From Ceriagrion tenellum (Eukaryota; Arthropoda; Insecta; Odonata; Coenagrionidae), in the NCBI GenBank assembly GCA_963169105.1, contig OY720632.1, positions 191,582,448 through 191,646,447 of the forward strand: DNA of 64,000 nucleotides. The letters are read 5' to 3'. The notes beneath the pieces are model-generated. The model ran no database searches. It was not told the origin of the DNA and worked only from the letters and a program-made list of their open reading frames with translations. A program made the position numbers and the translations under genes. Below, piece by piece: positions 11,116 to 23,918 of the stretch (position 1 is its first letter; each line of letters begins with the position of its first letter).

Positions 11116-11699
11116 CTCATTTCGCTTGAAATGTCACATCGTATGATTTTATTTGCTGCATGAATCTTTTATATTTTTGTATCCATCAATTGAACATTTT
11201 TATAGTTCTAAACAGATTTAATATTGTTGAGAAACAGAAAGCGCACATCACTCTGAAAAATCGAGTGGTCTTCAAATTTTCATCATGGATTTTCACACAG
11301 CAAACCATCTCGAATCCATCCATCAAATCCATCGAATCGAAAACCATCGAATCGAAAACCATCGAATCGATTATAGTTCCTCTGAATTTTAACGAATCAG
11401 GTCCCCAGGCAAAACTTGTTTCGACTCAATGATGCCATCACCAGGGGCAAAAGTTATTCTTTTTATTTATTCAAAGTTTTTTTTGTCTCTTAAATAAAGA
11501 AAGCATCTCCAAATTATAAAGCATTAAATCTTCGATCTCAGTAATGCTATACCCTCCCCTGTATTGCTTGCTAGTATGTTTGTCTACCTCGCACTTTGTT
11601 TCTGGCTTGGCCATATAATGTTCTCTTGATAGTGTCTTTTTTTGCCATCGCCAACCGGCCGAAGGAACGCATGAGGTTCTAACATAAACTGGGATGAAG
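11116..11699. other. Intron 1 sequence with a short ATCGAATCGAAAACC repeat
   Basis: Around 11325-11372 the phrase ATCGAATCGAAAACC is repeated about three times in tandem. Otherwise nothing recognised. Confidence 0.4.
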
Positions 11700-11701
11700 T
11701 T

Positions 11702-11770
11702 CAGTATGCCTGGTGTGGAATCACACCATGCCACACACCCTACAGGTGGTTCGCACGGTATTTCGTAATT
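11702..11770 (+). repeat. Isolated CR1-like tail
   Basis: ATGCCTGGTGTGGAATCACA, CATGCCACACACCCT and GGTATTTCGTAAT match the tail block at 3195-3260, 10378-10430, 32405-32460 and 54884-54950. No RT text precedes it, so it is either a very short truncated LINE copy or a SINE that borrowed the LINE tail. Confidence 0.6.
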
Positions 11771-11774
11771 ATGG

Positions 11775-14700
11775 GTGGAGCTTTCGTGCGCCCCTTCATC
11801 ATGTCATATGAAAATATGACTTTTTTTCGAACTTGGAAAGTGTGGATTTCATTCGCGTGTGAAATTTCAGCGCCACCGTTGATCGACAGAACCCGAGAGA
11901 GAGAGAAAACTTGCATCATCACTTCCACTCGATAATCGATCTGCATGAATTGTTCTCACGAGAGAAAAAAAAAGAAAACGTTAGTCGCGTGCGGAGTCAC
12001 ATTCCCTGGGAAAATACCGAACGGTCTTCTGTCACTTTTGTTAAGATTAAGTTTAATGTTGTTTGTGTGCGGCCAATGTTATTCTTTTGTTTTGATTTTT
12101 TTGCTACGTAATTGGAATGGTCGTTAAGAGTCGTTTGTTCTCATTGTTAGGTGTTAAGAATAAAACGAGCGTTGGGAGTTCGTGCTTTAATGGATTAAAA
12201 GAGTGTGGTTTATTTTTCGCTGTTTTCTTCAAATACCCGCGCCATCGAGTAATCTAAAGGTGAATTGCATTATTCGATCTGTTCTGCTATTAACTTTACT
12301 CCCTCGATTTCCTCTCTTAGTCGCCATGATTGTCACTTGTTTCTCTTGAGGGCGTATTATGTCCTTGGTGTTCTCTTCAAAGAAATCGCACGGTTCGTGT
12401 GCCGTGCTTCGCTCTGAGGGAAGCCTTTCTTTTTCTTCCCCTTGGAAAAACGGTATACTTTCGGATCGGATGTACGAGGTACAGCCATGGCGAAAGAAAC
12501 AATGGCAATATATCTCGCGCGACTGAATGCGGCTTTCCTAGGAATCACTGCGGGAGTCTGGAAACACTAAGGAAGTCATCGATGGCCATAAATGTTCAAA
12601 GTCTGTGATGGAACTCACTCAAGTGTTGAGCCTATAACAACTACTCTTAAGTGCTTTCATTTTCAAACTTTCCTTTTACAGCCATTGGTTATTCCCTCGC
12701 GATGTTCCGTCATGTTGATTTCGGCATGTTTCTTGCGTCCGAATTTGTCATACTTGGCGAGCGACTGGATCATGCATTTTCCAAAAATTTGATTTATTAA
12801 CCCATCCATCTCTTGAATAGCCGTAAATATTAAAGTGCTAAGCTCAAATAGGGGGGAAATCTGCTGTGATCCGAGATAATTTTAATGTTGTACCTCTTCA
12901 ACTCAGGGAATTGAAATCAAGGAATAAATATTGTGATACTACCAAAAAGAAAAATTAAGATAATAATAAGTACTGTGTCCGTCCATTCAGCATCATCATT
13001 CTGTATCAGAAAGAACTTCTGATCTTAATTTGGTGGATACATTTCTATATAATTCGTCACCGGGCACAAAAGACTGCCTTAGTCTATCTGGAGAAGGGAT
13101 AGATTCGTACCCGAGGGTTGCATGTCCGAAATTAAAAAAAAAATGTGTTCACATAGATACCGAAAAATTTCGGAATATTTTTCCGACTCGTCTTTGATAT
13201 TTCCGCAGTGAGTTTGAAAAGCATATGGCCGCTGTGTTGCTTAAAATAATAAAATTTAATGGCATGCACCAAAAAAATTTTAGAAAAAAATAATGTCGGC
13301 CATAAAATTTCTGACTGGGTGTGCTTGAGTTTAATAACGGGATTAATCTTTCTACGCAAATGACCTCTAATATTTGCGGCACACTCGTGATGTGGCCGAA
13401 GGTGAGCGAATCGGTTTCCATGGCGAATGAAAAATCCAAAGCATTTGAAGGTCGAACCACGCATTATTACGTCAGCAGCTCTGACTGATGTGTAATTTAA
13501 ACTGCAGTCATTGACTCCAATACATCTCGGTGCGTGTTCACAGAGCGTTTTAATGGACTGTCGTGAGTTATCTTCGGCTTAAGTGGCCAGACTGCATGTA
13601 AGCAATAGCAGTTGGGAGAGGGGAAGGGATTTTGTCGTTTCGTATGTGGATTCCATTTAGTCGACTATCAAGAATATCACATCGTGCTCTCGGCCATTCA
13701 AATAATCGAGTGATTTCTCGTCGTGATAAATGCAAGGCTGTTCGTCAACCAAGGTCGATAACGCTAACAATAATCTCTCTAAACGTTATCTCTTTCCCTC
13801 TTAATAGGATTATGGTCCAGAGTGTCTCTATTATCGACAGTGACACTTCAGAACGAGTGCCTTTAATCAGCGACATGGGCGCCAACATTGACGGCAAAGC
13901 TCAGCATTAATGCGCACATTCAATGGACTTTCCCTGCAGTTTCCCTTTTTAAGTCTTCATCCCCTCAAATCTCCATCGTTACTATCATGAATATATATAT
14001 ATTATGGATTGTTATCTCGTCGCCAAAAACTGTTGTCTAGAATTCCGTAAGCAAACAAGTTTGTGGGAAGTGGTGCCGCCTTGTAATGAAAGATGGAAGT
14101 TCAAATGTAAATACAGTCGATAGTTTGTAAATAAACCCGTCTTACTGGTCTTACCATGAATATACCTGGGTTTTACTTACAATTAATCATAATGCAGTGG
14201 ATAAAAAATGTACTACTACACGCGGGACGTAATCATACACTTTTTTAATATCGTCCGGTCTACAGATATATTAAATTCATCTCCAAATTTTAATTACACA
14301 AATGCACAATTAACTTCTTAGCACTACGTGAATATCACTATACGGAAATTTAATAATAATGCCAGGTGAATTCATGAGTTTTCCCAATGTCCATCATTGC
14401 AGTGTTGGTAAAAAGGAATGCACTAACCACCGCCTTGAACAGATTCTTATTTTTCGATCCAAGTCTCCTATTTTGAGTACCCTGTTTTGCAGCCTGGTAC
14501 GAAGCAAGTTCTGTTTAAACAAGGCATTCTAAAGTAACTTATTTAAGCCGAACGATCTTAATGCATTCAAATTGTAATCTGAGTCTGGCAAGCATCGTCG
14601 TCGGCACACGATGGACGTTTCATAAACCTCTTACACATTTGCTGTAATAGATATTTCCTCTCTTGTATTTACAAAGTAACTTATAGATCACAAAAATAGC

Positions 14701-15835
14701 ATGATATTATTCAAAGCATCAAGTAATTCATATATCCTTGAGAGTTATTGAATATTCTCCACAGTCTCACGTTAGCAACAATTAAGTACGTTTATTTACA
14801 ATAACAACTGAAAAGGCTCTAATCGAAGTGGCGCCAAGGACTGAGCGAACTAAAGTGGAAATTTAGGCAACACGTAGCCTAGGCAACAATTCCAAACACC
14901 TAAATCCATGATATATATTTATGGTTCATATAATTAGTTTCTAGTGTTCAGCCTGTTTTGGAAAATGGATGTATGATACGGAACTTACATTACGCGACGC
15001 TTAACGCTGCCATTGAAAAAAATCAAGTGCGATTTGTGAAATGGTTATGACAAAAAAACAATAGTCCGATGTTTAGGAATTAAAGGTTTTCCCGGCAAAT
15101 TTACTCAGTGAAAATTTCTCAGGTATCCGCACTCCGACTGTTGAAACTCAACTTTTCAAACAGAAGTTTTTCCAGGACAGACTCCACCTTCGTCACCAGT
15201 GTATTGACTCCTTAGCCTGACGAAATTGAGTAAGTCTAATCGTTGAGAGTCTCCATCTGTCTCCCAAGGGTGAACCCCGAGAAATTTTCACCGAATATTG
15301 GTTCGGTTTTTGACAGAAATGACCTCTGACCCATTTGTTCGTAGTACGTTTTCCCGACGAACTCATCTCACAATCAGAAGGGACAGACTGCCTCATTTTA
15401 TTTTCCCAAGAAACATTTAGAACGGTCCAGCAAATTGAATGCTCCAGTCCACCTCCCCGGTTCCATTAATATGAACGTCCCTACGCGGAAAACCAGACGA
15501 CTTCCACTTTTTCCAAGACATTTCGTGACAAGGGTGACATCTAAAGCGGTTCGAGGCGCTAGGTCGTCGGATTCGTCCGCCGAAGAGCACGACTTGGGAA
15601 AAACCGCGAGTCAAATCATTAACAAACCTCATTTTCGACCCTCTGACGACCCAGGAGAGAGAATTAATAACTTCTATTAGTGATCTTTAATCCGCTTATC
15701 CTCTTTATTTATGTTAACAGAGTAATCCCCCGTCAAACATGACAGAGTTTAATTTAACTAAATGAAAGTTGCCTCTCAAATCGTACACCGTGTATTTTAG
15801 AAACCACAAACTTTGTATGCTTCGTGCTTTGTTAT
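11775..15835. other. Long intron 1 stretch with nothing assigned
   Basis: Moderately AT-rich. Short open frames (for example 12330-12608, 13132-13464, 13632-13910, 15435-15680) show no domain, no codon-like conservation that I can see and no splice-compatible context. No terminal repeats detected by eye. Confidence 0.4.
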
Positions 15836-15839
15836 ACTT

Positions 15840-16180
15840 TGTCAATTTGGGTGAAAAGATAAGAGTTGGGAATGATGAGGTGCTGAGGAGGATTGGAGAA
15901 GACAGGAGTATCTTGAGAGAAAATAAAAAGATGGAAGACTAATTGAATTGGGATAATATTTTAAGGAGGAATAGTGTTCAGAAATTAATTACGGAAGGGA
16001 AAATAGAAGGGAAGAGAGAAGGAAGAGGAAGGAGGAGGCAAGGAATGCTGACAGACATAAAAAAATGAAGGAGCTATGAAGAGAGAGAGGCCCAGGACAG
16101 ACAGAATGCTGCGGAGGCAGTGCCGTTGAAGCCTGTCCAGGGACAGAGAATCACAATGATGAATGATTATAGTGATGATT
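15840..16180 (+). pseudogene. RTE-like LINE C-terminal fragment
   Basis: The + strand reads KIRVGNDEVLRRIGEDRSIL, then NWDNILRRNSVQKLITEGKI and KREGRGRRRQGMLTDIK, a C-terminal signature (LRR..L....EGK..GKRGRGRRR..ML.D) seen at the end of many arthropod LINE proteins. Stops occur inside. Only the last about 100 codons and a 3' UTR are present. Confidence 0.7.
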
Positions 16181-17289
16181 ATCGAAGAATATAAATTTCA
16201 ACGAATCGTATGCATGTCGAATGCCTAAATACCCGATTTTCCTATGACGCTACCTGTATTCCCGCATGGGACAATCTAAACCAACAAAATATTGCCTCAT
16301 ATATTCTCGTTTGATAATCTTTCATCCAACTTTATCCAATGCCTCCATCTGTGAAGCGTGCCTTACTCAGTAAACCCCTTCTCTTGGAGTTCAAGTATGT
16401 TGATTGAATGTACCGTAAGATACTTGTCACTTGCCTTTAGACTAATTTTAAAATACGAGTAAGTTGTGAATTCCGTGATTTTCGATTCTTGAAGAGTAAA
16501 GTTTTAGTGTGGAGAATTATAGAAATCCCTAAGCTAGAAATCGTTTTCACATAAAATTGGAAACTACTGTACGGACATCTTCCTATAAATTGAATTCTCG
16601 GCGGCTCGTGCGTAGGTCGGAAAACCTATTGCGCGAATTTCTTATGATTCAGTTGAGTTGAGCCAACCATAATTTCAAGTCTACAATGTACAATCCCGAG
16701 TTGTTTCCAACCCCACATAGGACCCCCCCCCCCCAATCCACACTCTAAACTTAAAAAATACCACATCCTTTAAATAATCTTGCATTTCGCTTTATTCTAC
16801 GCCTCCATTAAATAAGCATGCTTTTTTTAAAAAATCCTTCCCTTACAGTAAAAGCAACCACATATCCCCAAGTTGTGCGGTATTGACTTTTATGGCCCCT
16901 GAACATTCATATGAGCCAGAGGTTCAACAATAACGCCGGTAGTCATGATAGTGACCTCATTATAGGGATTTCCTTTAGGGAACGGAATTTGCGGACAGAC
17001 AGACAGAGCTATACATTTTATGTTAACAATACAATGTACGACTTCATTATATCATGTTCACTGTTTTAATTTCAACACTTGTAACCAGAGGATAAGCTCT
17101 GTAGGTGTAAAATCAATTGTTATCATGATCACTGATTATGAAATCTATGCATTTATTGCGTGAGCAATGAAAAGATCAGTCTATTCGATAAAGCGTGGGA
17201 GACTGACTGACAGACTTAGGAATCCTTTTTTTTTAGAGCAAACGATGTGCATTCTGTGTTGGTCCAATTTTAAACGCATTAGCATAAGG
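16181..17289. other. Intron 1 stretch, nothing assigned
   Basis: Contains a poly-C run of about 14 at 16721-16735. No element ends or coding text recognised. Confidence 0.4.
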
Positions 17290-17666
17290 GAACTGCGTGG
17301 GTCTTCTTCTTCTTCTTCTGAGTGGACTCTGTCTTCTTCTGACAGGTTTCAACTGGATGCTCTTCATCGCAGTCGGCCCTGAGCATCTTCTTTCATTTGC
17401 CTGTAACTTCGGCCATTTTTTATGTCATCGTGCATTCCCATTCTTCTTCTTCCCCTTCCTCGCTTTACTTCCATTTTTCCTTCAAAAATTCTTCTAAAAA
17501 GACAATTTTGGCGTAATTTATGTTCCATCCAAGCTGTCTTCCTCTTTTTAAATTCCCTCAGCAGTTTTCCTTCTTCTCCTATTGCAATAAGTACCTCCTC
17601 TTTTCTCGTTCTATCCGTCCACTTCACCTTAAGCATTTTTCTCCACAACCAAATTTCGAAACTTTC

Positions 17667-18032
17667 TCAGTACTTTTCATTTTTCTTTTTGACCGTCCAT
17701 GTTTCGCTGCCGTAAGTCACCACACTCCATACAAAACATTTAGCAAATCTCTTTCTCAGTTCTATTGGAATGCTAAATCCTGTCAGAAGTTCTTTCACCT
17801 TCTCAAATGCTTTTTTAGCAATGGCTATCCTCTGTCTTACTTCCTGCGTACAGCTCCCATTCTCAGTCACTAAACTTACCAAATACTGAAACGATTTCAC
17901 TTGCTCAACAATTTTTCCTTCTACGGATGTATTTATGATTGCTTCATTCTTACTTACTCTCAACACTTTTGTCTTTCCAATATTTATTTTCATTCCGTAT
18001 TCTTTCCCCACTCTTGCAATACTCTCCATCAT
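17667..18032 (-). pseudogene. RTE-like RT thumb/connection region
   Basis: Longest uninterrupted piece of this element: GKEYGMKINIGKTKVLRVSK, EGKIVEQVKSFQYLVSLVTE, QEVRQRIAIAKKAFEKVKEL, RFAKCFVWSVVTYGSETWTV. These correspond to the post-FADD part of LINE RTs, where the primer grip and LGS motif lie (here LVS instead of LGS). Confidence 0.75.
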
Positions 18033-18591
18033 ATATAATGTAGCTCCTCATCTGATTCCGCCAGCACTGCTTGATCATCTGCATACTTCACTGTCTTTAT
18101 TTTTATCTCCTCCTACCGCTACACCTCTTGCTTTTTCTAATGCTTTATTGGTCAGCTCTTCAGCATAAATATTGAAGAGAGATGGTGACATGCAATATCC
18201 TTGTCTCACTCCTTTTCCAATATCTATTTATATCTGTCTCGTCATTTCCTACTCTCATCGCAACTTTCTGTTTCGTATACAGCTCTTTCATTAATCTTCT
18301 ATCCTTCCAGTCTATTCCAATATTTTTTGAGAATCCCCTGTAGCACAACCCCGTTGACTCTGTCGAATGCCTTCTCCCAGTCAACAACACATATACATAT
18401 ACAGGTCCCGAGTCACCTCGAACAATCTTCCGCCAATCATCCTTAGGCATCCTATTGCATCTCGTGTTCCTTTACCTTTTTCTGAATCCGTACTGGTTTT
18501 CTCCCATATTTTCACCAATTTTCCTTTCTATTCTTCGTAATAATAGTCTTGTCATAGCTTTGGTAAAATGGCAAGTAAAACTAATTGTCCT

Positions 18592-19020
18592 TCAATCTTT
18601 ACATTCTTTAGCATTGCCCTTTTTTGGTAATGGAATTAACACTGACTTAAGTAAATTTTCAGGCCAAATTCCCGAATCATATATCCTACTGACTAGAATG
18701 GAAAATCTAGATATTGCAGTATTCCCAAATGCTTTCAAAGCCTCAGATGCTACTCTATCGCAGCCCTGTGCTTTCTTCTCCCTGAGATCATAAATGGCCC
18801 TCTCCACTTCAAATCTTATTATCTTTTGTCCTTTATCACCTTCCTCCCCTTCACTTTCATCTTCCAGCACCAGCCTTGAATGATCGGCCCGTGAATCACA
18901 TAATTCCTCTACATATTTCATCCATACTCTCTTGTTTTCTTCCATGCATGATGTAATTTGTCCATCGTCATTTAAAATTCCCTGTTTGCTTATTTTTCTG
19001 CGCAGGAATTTTGTAAAAAA
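18592..19020 (-). pseudogene. RTE-like RT N-terminal region
   Basis: Conserved linker and fingers: MEENKRVWMKYVEELCDS, acidic DESEGEEGDKGQK, FEVERAIYDLREKKAQGCD, ASEALKAFG, ESVLIPLPKKGN-type motif. The open frame continues upstream to 19197 into unrelated sequence, so the true element boundary is near 19020. Confidence 0.7.
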
Positions 19021-19623
19021 ATCGCACTGCCGCAAATACTTGAACCGCGCCACCAGCCGACCTTGGGAGGAGATCAAAAGGATACACGATCGTAAGTCAA
19101 ATGCCGCCTCGCTCTGAAGGCCGGGGTTTGACGCGAGGAACATTTTTGCGCAATACGATGAACGCATGGCTGTGCATTGAAAATTGAATCGCGTCAAGCG
19201 GTGATGAATTGCTACAATGCATGCATCTCAAATGCGTAAACGACAGATGAGAAAACAGAGCCCCATCTCCAATTCTGTGCCCGCGTCCTTGCAATTCCTG
19301 TTCATCATTTTGTGCAATAAACTGCCTCCTGTTGAACGACCTTTGTACCTATTGATGGTCTGGCGTTCATATAAAAAAAGAGGAAGCAGACCTGAGATCA
19401 GAGAAATAGGGGAAGCGGCAGATACCATCTGATATCGGAGATTTCCGCGATGGTGGTGTTGTGGGGGCAGGGTAGGAAAGTGATAAAGAGAGATCTCCCC
19501 ATCCTCTCCTCACCTCGTCTCGTCGTCTTTCGCATCCGCACTTTCGACTCCGCTCCACGCCACGCCGCACGACAGGGCTGAAATCGAAAAAAGCTGGACG
19601 AAACCTCAATTATCGACTTTTGA
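19021..19623. other. Intron 1 stretch between LINE remnant and MITE
   Basis: Nothing recognised; short frames at 19228-19646 are fortuitous. Confidence 0.4.
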
Positions 19624-20175
19624 AGGTAGTTTGAGCGAAATATCATTTTACCTAGAAATCGATGAATTTGGTCTCATTTTAAAGAAAAACATCTCACCCC
19701 TCTAATGGCACCAAAAATTCAACCCCTTACCACATTACTTTCGGAGATATGTGCCAGAAAATACCAGCCATTTTACAATGGAAATTGTTCGTGTATGCAC
19801 TCCAAAGAGATATTAGTTACAAAATGAGGAATTTCCTACACTTAGATTTCGCAAAAAACTAACAGCGTGTGATTTGTACGTTTTCTCAACTATATTTGAA
19901 AATAAATGATATTGTCACCGTAATAGGTTCGTGGGTATTACAAAAACCTTCCGTTTTGTAGGAGTTTCAAACGCACCGCGCGAAAAAATGAGTCAAGTTA
20001 AAGACTCATTTAGATATTTTTATTTAATTATTTACTATTCCTGTCATAAAAACTATATTATTGCACCATTAATACTGCACAATTTAATTCACGTGTCCTA
20101 CAGCTGGTGAAATTAAAACGTATAATTGGAATATGGTCTCTATTATGACTAGGGATCTATCTCGCCCGGACTACC
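19624..20175. mobile_element. 555-bp inverted-repeat element, copy 2 (intron 1)
   Basis: Ends: AAGGTAGTTTGAGCGAAATA on the left and complement AAGGTAGTCCGGGCGAGATA on the right, a 20-bp imperfect inverted repeat. Body aligns with copies at 7058 and 30098 throughout. Flanked by TTGA on the left and TTAA on the right. Confidence 0.75.
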
Positions 20176-20800
20176 TTAATTTAGAATCGGGAATGAAACG
20201 ATCATATTTTTGAATAACCAGACAACATAAAACAGCAAATTATTTTCCATCATAGCGGTTCGTTGAATTTTTAAAACTCGTCAAAAATTGAAAAAGTTCA
20301 TGAAATCTGGAATCTGCGATATTGGCGAAAATTTTCCAAGTTTGTTCCGGTGGTGATGGAATACAGTACAAAAGTTGATCTTTTTGAAAATATTTCCCAT
20401 TAATATCATCCTCTTAGATAATAGAGAGGTAAATATTATGTTAAATTACCGTTATGACCCGGTGTGTCAGTACACCGCACATACCCCCTAGTGTTGGATC
20501 GCGGGCAACAGTATGCTGGCTCTCAAGCTAGTCCTTTCAGAAGGGATCCTAGCTTGAATATAGAATAAGGAAAGCGGGCCTAGGGTATTACTATGCTTTG
20601 GTTTCTCTCGTGGCATGCTGCCGAAAATGTGCCAAAACTGACCGGTAGAGCGCCGTAACCATTATCAGGGAAAGCTGCACGTGGTGCGGGTACTGCAAAG
20701 GCTGGTGACTTTGCATACTATATTACAACTTACTTATAAGAGTCACAAAGTAGCCTCGGACGGCCGAAGCCACGGAGGGCGGCGGAAGCTGAATAAGATT
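20176..20800. other. Unassigned sequence grading into the 5' region of an RTE-like LINE
   Basis: 20176-20430 shows nothing. From about 20440 the sequence may be 5' UTR of the LINE whose endonuclease starts near 20830, because a low-complexity Arg-coding stretch of the usual type precedes it (20755-20800). Boundary unknown. Confidence 0.4.
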
Positions 20801-20829
20801 GGCCCACCAAGATACGGACTTAGCGATAC

Positions 20830-22170
20830 AACCTGACTATCGGTACTTGGAATGTGAGAGGAGTACATATATGGAAAGGAGCATGAGTTGTTGAATGAAA
20901 TGAAAGTGAGGCGAATGGATGTTTTGTGTGTATGTGAAACTAAGCGTAAAGGGCTGGATGCTGTTACATTAGATGGCGGTGGTCTGGCAGTGTGGTCAGG
21001 AGTTGAAGATAATGTACACAACAGTCAAGGCGTAGGACTCATTCTTAATGAGAGAGTTAAGTTGCTAGTAAGGAAGTACGAGTTAGTATCCCTAGATTGC
21101 TCTGGGTTCGCATGAAAGTAGGTATTAGGAGAGTTGTGATTGTGGCGTGCTATGCACCAGTGGATGGTGAGAGTGACAGTGTGAAAGATGAGTTTTGGGA
21201 AAAACTGAGAGAGGTTTTGAATGAATGTGACCCTGGTGAGAGAAAAATTGTACTAGGTGACATGAATGTCTGGGCTGATGTGAGTTGGGATGCATCTGAG
21301 AGAGTGGTTGGGCCTTTTGGTGACCCCCGACCGAATGATAATGGTGAAAACTTGGTGAGTGTGTGCTTGGAAAAAGGATTGTTTGTGTCGAATACATGGT
21401 TTAAACATAAAAGAATACATATGTATACTTGGCAAAGGGGCGATTGTAAAAGCATGACTGATTTTATTGTGTATGATAAGAGATTGAGGGAGTTAGTGTG
21501 GGACACGAGAGTGATGAAGAGTGCTGAATGTGGAACGGACCACTATTTGGTACTCTCCAAAGTAAATCTGGGCAGAAAGTGGGTGCCGAGGAAGAATGTT
21601 GCGCGTAAGCGGTTGAGAGTAAAAGTGGAGAGATTGCTAGACAGTGAGGTAAGAATGCAGTATGGTTGCATGCTTGAGGATGCTCTATCCTTGAAGCAGA
21701 GAGAATGGGACGAGTATATCAGAAACGAGAATGTGAATGATGCGTGGGAGTGTTTAAAAGGAGTGATTGTGGAATGTGCTGAACGTGTATGAGCAAAAGG
21801 AGTGGTAGGAAGTACGAAAGGTGATGCTTGGTGGAATTAAGAGGTGAAAATTGAAGTCATGGAATAGAAAAAGGCGTTCAAGAATATGATTGCTGCCAAA
21901 TCTGAGGAAGAGCGCGCTAAGGCATGCGATATTTACAGAAAGAAAAAGAATGAATGCAAATTCGTCGTGTAAGAGAGCAAGGAAAGAATGCGTGTGGATG
22001 AAGCTAGCAAGGTGCAGAGCAATTTTGAAGGCAATAAGACGGCTGATATATATAACAGCAGATGTGGCAACTCAGTGTAATGAGAGGCTGGGAAAAAAGT
22101 CTTAAAATTTTAGGGACATTCTAGAATCGGTGAAGGAAATCGTACGCTACAAACCTTTCTAAATCCTCAC
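20830..22170 (+). mobile_element. RTE-like LINE, endonuclease half, 3'-truncated
   Basis: The + strand begins with TIGTWNVRG and encodes the endonuclease in two frames, then a linker region (KKKNECKF, SKVQSNFEGNK) to about 22060-22170 where recognisable text ends. No RT follows: the element is broken at the 3' side before the palm domain, the opposite of ordinary 5' truncation, so it was deleted or rearranged after insertion. Confidence 0.75.
20888..21792 (+). pseudogene. RTE-like endonuclease
   Basis: Motifs in order: VLCVCETKRKG (catalytic Glu), GGGLAVWSGV, GVGLILNERV, RRVVIVACYAPVDGE, IVLGDMNVWADVSWDA (Asp/Asn), GPFGDPRPNDNGENLVSVC, GLFVSNTWFKHKRIHMYTW, KSMTDFIVYDKRLRELV and ECGTDHYLVLSKV (catalytic DH). 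A frameshift lies near 21097-21115, between the two open parts; a second stop cluster follows 21792. The catalytic residues survive in the text. Confidence 0.8.
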
Positions 22171-22641
22171 CGCAAATATTAGGAATTGAAGCCACAGAAG
22201 ATAAAAAGTCTGTACATATTTTGTAAGAAAGCAGCCCTTACCCTGTCAACCCAGTACCGCGAAAATAGCTAAGGCTATACTAAAAAAACACATTGTAGGT
22301 ACTCGATGGGCCACTTTCAGTAAACACATCGACAGAAAAAGTAATCAGCTGTACATACCGTTTGTGGGGTAATGTTGTCGACTGCAATCCTAAGCAGCGG
22401 TCAACAAGGGAATATCGCTGCACACTGCAGAATCACATGGTCAAAGTACAGACTGTATTCTGGAAAATGCAACGCGCTCAATGTGGTCTAGAAGGTTTCA
22501 AAGGGATATCGCATCGGATATCCCTGTGATGCCAAATATCCTCCCAGTGTTGCCAAATTTCAGCAACACTGTTTGAAATTAGGAAGCATTGATTCAGTGG
22601 TTCAAGGACAGAGATTCTGGAATGGAGCCAATCATGTTATA
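22171..22641. other. Intron 1 stretch upstream of mariner
   Basis: Nothing assigned; includes a short palindromic phrase GGGATATCGCATCGGATATCCC near 22501. Confidence 0.35.
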
Positions 22642-22671
22642 CGAGGTGTGTTCAAAAAGTAAGGTGACTTT
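22642..22671 (+). repeat. mariner left terminal inverted repeat
   Basis: Thirty bases matching the complement of 23919-23948 nearly perfectly; adjoining TA is the target duplication. Confidence 0.85.
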
Positions 22672-22848
22672 TAAATTTCGCGGGCAACATACATTTTATT
22701 TTCGATTTTTTTGTTTTTTTTTTGTGTTGGTACACATGTCCCAAATATTTGTTTACAGTTTCGACAATATAACATATTTAGTTTGTTATTGACAGATACA
22801 AATGTTAGACGTGTTTTGGTGTGCTCGGCGATTTTCTGCTATAAAAAA

Positions 22849-23893
22849 ATGGATCAAAGAATTTGCATCAAATTTTGTGTAAAAATGGAATTAAGTGCTC
22901 AAAAACACTTAAAATGTTGACAGTGGCATACGGTGAGTCTGCTTTGAGTAAAAAAATGTTTATAAGTGGTACAAGCTCTTCCAAGATGCCCGAGAAGAGG
23001 CCAATGACGAATCTCGCTCTGGACGCCCCAGCACGTCAACAACAGATGAAAACGTTGAAGCAGTGACGAATATTGTTTTGAAAAATCGTCGAATCACTAT
23101 TCGAGAAGTTGCTGAGGATGTTGGCATATCGGTTGGCTCGTGCCATGCAATTTTTTCGGATGTTTTGGGCATGAGACGTGTGTCAGCGAAGTTCGTTCCC
23201 ATAGTGCTTAATTTTGACCAGAAGAACCGTCGCATGAGCATCGCTCAGGAGCTGTTGAATGACGTCAACGATGATCCTGATTTGCTCACAAGGATCATAA
23301 CTGGTGACGAATCATGGGTATATGGTTATGACGTCGAAACCAAAACCCAATCGTCCCAATGGAAGTACCCAGGAGAACCAAGATCGAAAAAAGCACGCCA
23401 AGTTCGATCAAATTTCAAGGTTTTGCTCACTGTTTTCTTGGATTACCGGCGTATTGCATCAGGAGTTCTTACCAAAAGGTCGTACGGTCAATAAGGAGTA
23501 TTACTTTGTAGTTATGCGCCGTTTGCGAGAATCAATACGAAAAAAACGTCCGGCATTGTGGAAAAACAATTCATGGATTTTGCATCACGATAATGCACCT
23601 GCTCACTCATCGTTGCTTGTGAGAGATTTTTTGGCCAAAAACGACACCACAATCATGCCTCAGCCACCATATTCACCGGATTTGGCCCCCTGCGACTTTT
23701 TCCTGTTCCCAAAACTGAAGAGAACCAAGAAAGGATGAAGATTTGCAACGATTGAGGAGATAAAGACTGCATCGCTGGAAGTGCTCAAGGCTATACCAAA
23801 AAGTGCTTATCAGAATTGCTTCGAGGATAGGAAGAAGCGTTGGTTATCTGGGGGGGATTACTTTGAAGGGGACAACTTGAATATTAAAGAATA
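22849..23893 (+). pseudogene. mariner transposase, frameshifted
   Basis: Cut-and-paste transposase. Start MDQRICIKFCVK at 22849, then shifts of frame near 22885 and 22955, a long frame from about 23000 to 23450 (helix-turn-helix RRITIREVAEDVGISVGSCH; ITGDESWVYGYD with the first catalytic Asp), another shift near 23445, then HHDNAPAHSS (second Asp) and PYSPDLAPCDFFLFPKLK (third Asp), consistent with the DD34D catalytic set of mariner. A TGA at about 23737 interrupts the C-terminal part (RFATIEEIK follows). At least three frameshifts and one stop, so non-functional. Confidence 0.9.
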
Positions 23894-23918
23894 AATGAAT
23901 ATTTTTTCATAAAAATAT

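Larger units (their letters stand above)
17290..19020 (-). mobile_element. RTE-like LINE, 5'-truncated and decayed
   Basis: On the - strand four blocks follow in order: linker/RT entry (about 19020-18592; EENKRVWMKYVEELC, EVERAIYDLREKKAQGCDRV, ILVSRIYDSGIWPE, VLIPLPKKGNAKECKD), palm (18450-18160; NIGIDWKDRRLMKELY), thumb (18032-17667; MKINIGKTKVLRVSKNE, VKSFQYL, VRQRIAIAKKAF, VVTYGSETWT) and C-terminal signature (17648-17364; FEGKMEVKRGRGRRRMG). The blocks are in different frames with stops between them. The endonuclease is absent. The (TTC)n run at 17304-17318 belongs to this element's 3' region. Confidence 0.82.

Noticed and set aside
17422..18168. + strand Phe/Ser/Leu-rich frames
   Set aside because: Antisense of the RTE-like LINE on the - strand.
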